From Candidatus Zixiibacteriota bacterium (GTDB lineage Bacteria; Blakebacterota; Blakebacteria; Blakebacterales; Blakebacteraceae), in NCBI GenBank assembly GCA_030604325.1, contig JAUVWC010000080.1, positions 1 through 6,473 on the forward strand: a stretch of DNA of 6,473 bases. The letters are read 5' to 3'. A model generated the notes under the pieces. That model did no database searches. It saw only the letters and a list, made by a program, of their open reading frames with translations, and was not told the origin of the DNA. Of the stretch, positions 1 to 4,624 are shown piece after piece. Made by a program: the position numbers and the translations under genes. The number at the start of each line of letters is the position of its first letter. The stretch's first letter is position 1.

Positions 1-54
1 AAGGTACGGGTCAAGATAAGCCGCTCCAGCATCTCCAGGGTGAAGGAGAAGTAG
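1..54 (+). CDS. yajC: C-terminal end of probable Sec translocase accessory protein YajC (partial)
   Basis: The frame starting at base 1 stays open for 17 codons and ends at a TAG at 52-54, reading KVRVKISRSSISRVKEK. YajC proteins commonly end their conserved domain with a basic strand of the form 'kvrvevsRsaIarv', so this reads as the tail of YajC, a small single-pass membrane protein that associates with SecDF and the SecYEG translocon. The other two frames are less plausible: one closes at once, and the third runs out of frame into def. A yajC-def-fmt order is, from memory, found in several FCB-group genomes, which supports the call. Only 17 residues are visible and the membrane segment is outside the window, so this rests on a short match. 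The end of another gene, such as priA (often upstream of def), is the main alternative, although the residues do not look like a PriA terminus. Confidence 0.5.
   Translation, partial: KVRVKISRSSISRVKEK
43..48 (+). promoter_or_regulatory. Ribosome binding site of def (AAGGAG)
   Basis: A strong Shine-Dalgarno sequence, AAGGAG, lies inside the last codons of the upstream gene, 10 bases before the GTG at 59. It fixes GTG 59 as the def start, because that start also gives the normal N-terminus MARLPIRLYGDPVLR. Confidence 0.75.
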
Positions 55-58
55 GATC

Positions 59-577
59 GTGGCCCGCCTGCCGATCCGCCTCTATGGCGATCCCGTGCTC
101 CGCGCCAAAGCCAGACAGGTGGAGGAGATTGATGAGAAACTGCACCGACTGGTGGAGGACATGGTGGAAACGATGCTGGAGGCTGACGGAGCGGGACTTG
201 CGGCCAACCAGGTGGGTGAGATGCACCGCGTGATTGTCGTGAATTTCGCTGCCGGTGACGGAGCGGAAGATGTAAAGGTATTGATCAATCCCGAGATCAC
301 CCGGCGTGAGGGATCGATGTGCATGGAAGAGGGGTGTCTTTCCCTTCCTGACGTCAACGAAGAGGTTAAACGGGCCGCATCGGCGACGGTGGAGTACACG
401 ACACTTGAAGGCAACCGCACCGAGATAGAAGCGGCGGAAATACTAAGTGCTGTTGTGCAACATGAGACAGACCACCTGGATGGCATACTGTTCATCGACC
501 GTATCTCCCCCGTCCGTCGAAGGCTCCTGAAAGGTGTCCTGAAGCAGATAGCCCGCTCTGTGAAGCAGCCGGTGTGA
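59..577 (+). CDS. def: Peptide deformylase
   Basis: The 172-residue product removes the formyl group from the N-terminal methionine of nascent proteins at the ribosome exit. All three signature motifs of a type I deformylase are present in order: GAGLAANQ at residues 44-51, EGCLSLP at 91-97, and QHETDHLDG at 134-142. These give the metal ligands Cys93, His135 and His139 (usually Fe2+ in the cell), the catalytic Glu136, and the oxyanion-hole Gln51. The N-terminal RLYGDPVLR is also typical. Length is close to that of the E. coli enzyme (169 residues). The start is GTG, supported by AAGGAG at 43-48. The stop overlaps the start of fmt by four bases (GTGA), so the enzyme that removes formyl groups and the one that adds them are translationally coupled. 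No key residue is missing. Confidence 0.98.
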   Translation: MARLPIRLYGDPVLRAKARQVEEIDEKLHRLVEDMVETMLEADGAGLAANQVGEMHRVIVVNFAAGDGAEDVKVLINPEITRREGSMCMEEGCLSLPDVNEEVKRAASATVEYTTLEGNRTEIEAAEILSAVVQHETDHLDGILFIDRISPVRRRLLKGVLKQIARSVKQPV

Positions 578-1581
578 GGATTGCCTTCCTCGGCAACGGG
601 GCCTTCGGCGTCCCCACTCTATACGCGCTGGCCCGCTCTACCCACGAAGTAATTTCGGTTATTACGCGCCAAGACCGGCCGGCCGGCCGGGGGCGTAAGC
701 TCTTACCTTCCCCTCCCAAGACCGCCGCTATGGAGCTGGGTATATCTGTTGTCGAGATCAAGGACATGAAGAGTCCGGAAACCGAAGCCTCGCTCAGGGC
801 GCTGGATGCGGAGGTATGGGTGGTAGTCGCCTTTCCCATCATTCCCGAGAACCTCCTCGACAGTCCTCAGCAAGGAATAGTGAACCTGCACGCCTCTCTG
901 CTGCCGCGATACCGCGGTGCCGCACCGGTTCAATGGGCACTAATTCGAGGGGAAACGGCAACAGGCGTCACCACATTCTTTATCGATGCCGACGTAGATA
1001 CGGGAGCGATATGCCTGCAGCGAGAGGTTCCCATCGGTCGGGAGGAGACTGCCGGAGAGCTATCTGAGCGCCTGGCTGCCATCGGAGCCGGTCTGATGGT
1101 GGAAACAATAGACCGGGTTGAAGCCGGTACGGCTCAGCGCATCGTCCAGGATACCCAGCAGGCCACGCCGGCACCGAAGTTGAGCAAAGCCGATGGAGAG
1201 CTTGACTGGCGCCTGCCGGCCGAGGAGGTGGTGAACCGGGTGAGGGGTCTCAATCCCTGGCCGGGCGGTTACACCCATATCGGCCAGGAACGTATCCTTG
1301 TGCTGCGGGTGCGGCAACTGGTGGAGGAAGAGGTTGTCTCCGCAACAGTGGAGTCCCCTCCACCCGGCACCGTCTGGGGCTTCCTGGAGGACGGCTCGCC
1401 CGTGGTCGTCGCCGGCGATGGTGAAGCAGTTGCCCTTCTCGAGCTCCAGCGGGCCGGCAAACGGGCGGTAGCAGGTGCCGAACTGGCCCGCGGACTGCAC
1501 TGGAAGGGGGGTGAAAAATTCCGTCTCCCTCCGGTTGATGAGAACGCGGCGGAGCAAGGGAAGAGGGTGGAGCGGGGGTAG
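574..1581 (+). CDS. fmt: Methionyl-tRNA formyltransferase
   Basis: This 335-residue enzyme transfers a formyl group from 10-formyltetrahydrofolate to initiator Met-tRNA. The N-terminal half is the formyltransferase Rossmann-type domain, opening with MRIAFLGNGAFGVPTL and containing QDRPAGRGRKL at about residues 33-43. The catalytic triad is visible as Asn104 and His106 in NLHASLLPRYRGAAP, and Asp142 in DVDTG. KLSKADGELDW (about 202-212) and RGLNPWPGG (224-232) mark the linker and the start of the C-terminal tRNA-binding OB-fold, which runs to about residue 320 and is followed by a short charged tail. Length is slightly above that of E. coli Fmt (315). The start is the GTG of the GTGA overlap with def; there is no clear Shine-Dalgarno sequence, so translation probably depends on coupling. 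The 'NLHASLLP' and 'TTFFID' wording resembles FCB-group enzymes. One oddity is AFPIIP (86-91), where the common form is AYG-x-ILP. Confidence 0.97.
   Translation: MRIAFLGNGAFGVPTLYALARSTHEVISVITRQDRPAGRGRKLLPSPPKTAAMELGISVVEIKDMKSPETEASLRALDAEVWVVVAFPIIPENLLDSPQQGIVNLHASLLPRYRGAAPVQWALIRGETATGVTTFFIDADVDTGAICLQREVPIGREETAGELSERLAAIGAGLMVETIDRVEAGTAQRIVQDTQQATPAPKLSKADGELDWRLPAEEVVNRVRGLNPWPGGYTHIGQERILVLRVRQLVEEEVVSATVESPPPGTVWGFLEDGSPVVVAGDGEAVALLELQRAGKRAVAGAELARGLHWKGGEKFRLPPVDENAAEQGKRVERG
1569..1572 (+). promoter_or_regulatory. Ribosome binding site of rsmB (GGAG)
   Basis: GGAG, within the purine-rich GGTGGAG at 1566-1572 in the end of fmt, lies 10 bases before GTG 1583. It favours that GTG over the in-frame ATG at 1475, which lies deep inside fmt, and over a second GTG at 1637, which lacks a comparable site. 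Confidence 0.5.
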
Positions 1582-1582
1582 A

Positions 1583-2947
1583 GTGTCCGGCCGGAATAGA
1601 GGATACGGCGGTCAAGAAAAGGGCAGGGTTGACCGTGTGCGACGATTGGTAATAGAGACGCTCACCGACGTCGAGAGGGGTACCTTCCTGGATGCAGCGC
1701 TGGTGGAGGCTCGTCGCGAGCTGCCCCCGTCAGGGCCCGAGGCGGGTCGTCTTCACTTCCTGGCGACAGGAACCGTCAAGCTGCAGGGCCGGCTCGATTA
1801 TGAGCTGAATGCCCGGCTTCCCAGTGGGCTGGAGTCTCTGCCGCGCCGGTGCCGTGCGCTGCTCAGGTTAGCACTCTTCGAACTGCGCATGGCAGATGCA
1901 CCCGACTTCGCGGTAGTGAATGAGGCGGTCACTCTCGCCCACCGCCTCGAATTGGGAGGGCTGGCCGCCCTGGTCAACGGCCTGCTGAGAACAGCGGTGC
2001 GTGAAGGTGAGCCTGAGCCTCCCCACGATCCTTTGGACCGGCTTTCCGTACAGAGTTCACATCCCCGTTGGCTGCTCGAGACCTTGGTGGAGGCATATGG
2101 TCTGGAGGCTGCCTCCGCACTGGCCGATTGGGACAACATGCCACCGCCTATCTGGGTGCGGGTGGATACCTCGCGTACTTCGATGGATAGAGCCCGTGAG
2201 CTGCTCGCCGCAGATGGTGTGTCACTATGCGGGCAGTCCCCCTTACCCGGTTACATCATGCTGGGTGAAGGCAGTGTTCCAGCCCATCTCTCCGGAATCG
2301 AGGAGGGCTGGCTCACCGTGCAGGATCCTTCGGCCGGGCTGGCCAGCCTGATCGCTGTTCCCCTGGAGGGAAAGAGGGTAGCGGATATCTGCGCCGCACC
2401 CGGGGGGAAGAGCACCCACCTGGTGGAACTGGGTGGGGGGGAAGTCGAGGTGCATGCCACCGACTCCGATCCCGGACGAATGCATCTGTTGTACGATACA
2501 GCACAGCGTCACGGGGGCAGTGGACTCATGGTGCGGCCTTTCGAGGAGGTTCTGTCCGAGGAGCGGTCGTACGATGTCGTGTTGGTGGATGCCCCCTGCA
2601 GTAATCTGGGTGTGCTGCGGCGCAGAGCTGATGCACGCTGGAGGATAAAAAAGGAGGATATTACCCGGCTGGCGAGGATTCAGGTCGGGCTTGTGGAGAA
2701 AGGGGCGGAACTGGTTCGACCGGGAGGCGTTCTGGTTTACAGCACGTGCACTATAATGCCGGCAGAGAATGAGATGGTGGTGGAACAATTTTTATCACAC
2801 CATAATGTCTTCGGTCGACACACGGTTCCTTCCGTAGTGCCGGAGGCGTTCGTGGCAGGCAGTGGAACAGTGATGAGCCTTCCATGGCGTCACGGCCTGG
2901 ACGGTGCCTACGCGGTTCGCCTGATGCGACAGGATACGGACGGATGA
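1583..2947 (+). CDS. rsmB: 16S rRNA (cytosine-967-C5)-methyltransferase RsmB
   Basis: From GTG 1583 the product has 454 residues, a normal length for RsmB (also called Sun). It methylates C5 of cytosine 967 (E. coli numbering) in 16S rRNA using S-adenosylmethionine. Residues 15-145 form the NusB-like RNA-binding domain (RLVIETLTDVERGTFLDAAL; VNEAVTLAHRL; VNGLLR). SHPRWL at 159-164 and VQDPSAGL at 246-253 are family signatures. The Rossmann methyltransferase domain follows: the SAM-binding DICAAPGGKSTHL at 268-280, DAPCS at 336-340 with the enzyme-release Cys339, and YSTCT at 386-390 with the nucleophile Cys389. DARWR and PAENEMVVEQFL follow the normal pattern. Asn341 stands where this motif usually has Gly. 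The start is chosen from the GGAG at 1569-1572 and from the single-base gap after fmt; GTG 1637 is a possible shorter start. The stop overlaps the next gene by four bases (ATGA). Confidence 0.95.
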   Translation: MSGRNRGYGGQEKGRVDRVRRLVIETLTDVERGTFLDAALVEARRELPPSGPEAGRLHFLATGTVKLQGRLDYELNARLPSGLESLPRRCRALLRLALFELRMADAPDFAVVNEAVTLAHRLELGGLAALVNGLLRTAVREGEPEPPHDPLDRLSVQSSHPRWLLETLVEAYGLEAASALADWDNMPPPIWVRVDTSRTSMDRARELLAADGVSLCGQSPLPGYIMLGEGSVPAHLSGIEEGWLTVQDPSAGLASLIAVPLEGKRVADICAAPGGKSTHLVELGGGEVEVHATDSDPGRMHLLYDTAQRHGGSGLMVRPFEEVLSEERSYDVVLVDAPCSNLGVLRRRADARWRIKKEDITRLARIQVGLVEKGAELVRPGGVLVYSTCTIMPAENEMVVEQFLSHHNVFGRHTVPSVVPEAFVAGSGTVMSLPWRHGLDGAYAVRLMRQDTDG

Positions 2948-3849
2948 GAGCATCGCTCGAAAGTGAGCCCGGAAGCGGTGACCTGGTGCAGATCATCAAA
3001 ACGGTGGGTCTGCTCATCGTTCTGCTGCTGATCGTCTCGCTCTTCTTTATCGGAGGAATGATCCTGGTGGACAGGGTCATTATGCCCGCCTACATAAATC
3101 TAGGTTCCGAAGTAGAGCTTCCAGATATCGTGGATCAGGATTTCTATGCAGCCAAGCGGGCTCTGACTGAGCTCGGCCTGGAGCTGGAGAAAATCGAGGA
3201 GCAGTTCTCTCCCGTGTACGAGGAGGGACATATTATTGAGCAGACCACGCCACCGTTCACAAAAGTGAAGAGAGGACGCACGGTAGGAGTTGTTGTCAGC
3301 AGGGGACCGGAGGAGATATTCATCCCCGATGTAACACGGCTCAGCGAGGACCAGGCCCGGGCCAGGCTGCGCGAGTTCGGTCTGCTGCTGGGACGGGTGA
3401 CTAGCCGTCCCGACAACGCTCCGGAGGGGACTGTTATCGACCAGAGCCCTGCTGCCAACGTAAGGTCGCTGCGCAACAGGAAGGTGAACCTGGTCATCAG
3501 TTCCGGTCCCGCCCGCATAAGCTACCGCATTCCGCGGCTGGAAAATGAGGGGCTGGAGCGGGCGCTGGCGAGGATCCGCGAGCTGAACGGTCTGGTATGG
3601 ATCGAATGGGTGGAGGATAACGACAGCGTGATGATGACCGTAATCGAGCAGAGTCCGGAGCCGGGCAGTGAAGTGGAGGGCAGGCCCATCTTCGATCTGA
3701 AGGTTGCCATCCGCACCGGATATACTCCCGCCGTACCGGATACGGTAGGTATGGGCGCGCCCCCTCCCTGGATACGCCGCATACGTTTCCCACCGCCTCT
3801 GCCGGACCGTCCCCGCCGTGGTGGAATGACGGGGCGGTACCGGTTCTGA
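2944..3849 (+). CDS. Membrane-anchored PASTA-repeat protein without kinase domain
   Basis: The product has 301 residues. A short cytoplasmic N-terminus (about 1-18) is followed by one strongly hydrophobic segment at about 19-43 (GLLIVLLLIVSLFFIGGMIL), with no signal peptidase site apparent, so it should be a type II-like single-pass anchor. Three PASTA modules follow on the outside. The first is at about 57-121 (ELPDIVDQDFYAAKRAL, then SRGP), the second at about 125-189 (FIPDVTRLSEDQARARL, then SSGP), and a divergent third at about 193-257 (IPRLENEGLERAL, EQSPEPGSEV). Residues 258-301 are a Pro/Arg-rich tail. PASTA modules in penicillin-binding proteins and Ser/Thr kinases bind peptidoglycan or muropeptides, so cell-wall sensing or anchoring is the inferred role; the true ligand is unknown. 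There is no catalytic domain. The start is the ATG of the ATGA overlap with rsmB, with AGGA at 2931-2934 as binding site; an in-frame ATG at 2884 lies within rsmB. Its slot between rsmB and rpe matches that of prkC in Firmicutes. Confidence 0.9.
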   Translation: MRASLESEPGSGDLVQIIKTVGLLIVLLLIVSLFFIGGMILVDRVIMPAYINLGSEVELPDIVDQDFYAAKRALTELGLELEKIEEQFSPVYEEGHIIEQTTPPFTKVKRGRTVGVVVSRGPEEIFIPDVTRLSEDQARARLREFGLLLGRVTSRPDNAPEGTVIDQSPAANVRSLRNRKVNLVISSGPARISYRIPRLENEGLERALARIRELNGLVWIEWVEDNDSVMMTVIEQSPEPGSEVEGRPIFDLKVAIRTGYTPAVPDTVGMGAPPPWIRRIRFPPPLPDRPRRGGMTGRYRF

Positions 3850-4529
3850 TGAGCGTATTGATCGCGCCCAGCATACTCTCGGCTGATTTCGCCCGGCTGG
3901 CGGAAGAGATCGCCATGGTTGAGGGGGCCGGCGCGGACCTTATCCATCTGGATGTCATGGATGCCCATTTCGTGCCGAATCTCACCTTCGGCCCGATGAT
4001 CATAAGGGCGATCCGCAGCCTGACCGAGCTGCCGCTCAATACCCACCTGATGATTACTGATCCGGATACACACCTGGATGCGTTTATGGAGGCGGGCGCC
4101 ACCGCCATAGGCTTCCATCTGGAGGCTTTCCACGAGGAGGAGCGGGCCCGGCGTGCGTCGGCGATTCTGGAACGGCTGGAGCAGGCGGGCCTGGAGAGAT
4201 TCATTGCGGTGAATCCCGACACTCCTGTCGACTGGGTATACCCCTATTTGGATCGATTGGATAGCGTGCTCATTATGACGGTTCATCCCGGATTCGGGGC
4301 GCAGACGCTGATTGCGGATTGCCTGGAGAAGATACCTCGCCTGAAGAGGGAAGCCGAACGACGCGGACTGAGCGTTGCAGTTGGTGTAGACGGTGGAGTG
4401 AATCTGGATACTGCAAAAGAGGTGGTCGCCGCCGGAGCAGATATGCTCGTGGCCGGTTCAGCCGTCTTTCATGCCCCTGACCCGCCGGCGGTGATTCACA
4501 CCCTGCGTGCGGCCGTCAGCCCGGTCTGA
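3849..4529 (+). CDS. rpe: Ribulose-phosphate 3-epimerase
   Basis: This 226-residue TIM-barrel enzyme interconverts D-ribulose 5-phosphate and D-xylulose 5-phosphate in the pentose phosphate pathway. Barrel motifs appear in order: APSILSADFARL at 6-17, HLDVMDAHFVPNLTFGP at 33-49, THLMI at 65-69, MTVHPGFGAQ at 143-152, VGVDGGV at 178-184, and AGSAVF at 202-207. The metal ligands are His33, Asp35, His66 and Asp181, with Asp35 and Asp181 also serving as the acid/base pair. Length fits the family (about 220-230). Two usually invariant glycines are alanine here: VMDAH for VMDGH, and GFGAQ for GFGGQ. The ATG shares its A with the stop of the PASTA gene (TGATG), so translation is probably coupled; only a weak G-rich sequence precedes it. 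It appears to be the last gene of the def-led operon, since a 95-base gap follows. The closely related allulose-phosphate epimerases are an alternative, but length, motifs and context favour Rpe. Confidence 0.95.
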   Translation: MSVLIAPSILSADFARLAEEIAMVEGAGADLIHLDVMDAHFVPNLTFGPMIIRAIRSLTELPLNTHLMITDPDTHLDAFMEAGATAIGFHLEAFHEEERARRASAILERLEQAGLERFIAVNPDTPVDWVYPYLDRLDSVLIMTVHPGFGAQTLIADCLEKIPRLKREAERRGLSVAVGVDGGVNLDTAKEVVAAGADMLVAGSAVFHAPDPPAVIHTLRAAVSPV

Positions 4530-4556
4530 TCCGCCGCACTATCAAGTAGTAACTGC

Positions 4557-4583
4557 AAAAAGCGTGTTGGAAACAGCGTTTTT
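4557..4583 (+). terminator. Possible weak intrinsic terminator after rpe
   Basis: An imperfect hairpin lies 27 bases after the rpe stop. A5 at 4557-4561 can pair with T5 at 4579-4583, and TGTT at 4565-4568 with AACA at 4572-4575 around a GGA loop. The two GCG triplets between (4562-4564 and 4576-4578) can pair only through an offset GC/GC with bulged Gs. The arrangement of a hairpin with a terminal T run resembles a terminator, but the stem is weak and the T run is part of the stem, so it may be inefficient or incidental. Confidence 0.3.
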
Positions 4584-4596
4584 AGACCTACCTTTG
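4566..4596 (+). promoter_or_regulatory. Candidate promoter for ffh-rpsP (GTTG / TACCTTTG)
   Basis: TACCTTTG at 4589-4596 matches the TAnnTTTG '-7' box described for Bacteroidetes promoters. A TTG-containing element (GTTG, 4566-4569) lies 19 bases upstream, near the '-33' position of that consensus. Read as an ordinary sigma-70 promoter the same sites are TTGGAA (4567-4572) and TACCTT (4589-4594), 16 bases apart. This is the only non-coding gap in the window, it is locally AT-rich, and it precedes a new gene group, so a promoter is expected here. Transcription would start at about 4600-4604. Confidence 0.4.
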
Positions 4597-4597
4597 T

Positions 4598-4618
4598 AAG
4601 TCTGTCGCCTACAGGCTT
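4598..4618 (+). promoter_or_regulatory. Leader hairpin before ffh
   Basis: AAGTCTGT (4598-4605) pairs with ACAGGCTT (4611-4618) over eight base pairs, one of them a G-U pair, around the five-base loop CGCCT. The 3' arm contains CAGG, the only Shine-Dalgarno-like sequence before the ffh ATG at 4625, so folding would hide it. If the candidate promoter is real, the hairpin lies at the very 5' end of the transcript. It is not followed by a long T run, so it is a poor terminator candidate. Confidence 0.35.
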
Positions 4619-4624
4619 TGTTCA

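Noticed and set aside
675..690. Perfect (CCGG)4 palindromic repeat
   Set aside because: It codes the conserved Fmt motif DRPAGRG; at this GC content the codons for Arg-Pro-Ala-Gly-Arg produce the pattern without any special role.
1475..1582. Upstream ATG start for rsmB inside fmt
   Set aside because: It would overlap fmt by 107 bases and add a non-conserved leader. GTG 1583 has a binding site and gives a family-length protein.
2884..2943. Upstream ATG start for the PASTA protein inside rsmB
   Set aside because: The extra 20 residues come from an alternative frame of rsmB; the ATG at 2944 has AGGA at 2931-2934 and the typical ATGA overlap.
3497..4286. Long minus-strand open frames (241 and 254 codons) opposite the PASTA gene and rpe
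   Set aside because: They lie opposite clearly recognised genes, show no domain or plausible protein composition, and are expected in GC-rich DNA with few stop codons.
4530..4624. Possible SRP RNA or other small RNA next to ffh
   Set aside because: The gap contains a GGAA (4569-4572) but not the conserved SRP domain IV internal loops, and is too short and poorly paired to hold a 4.5S-type RNA as well as a promoter.
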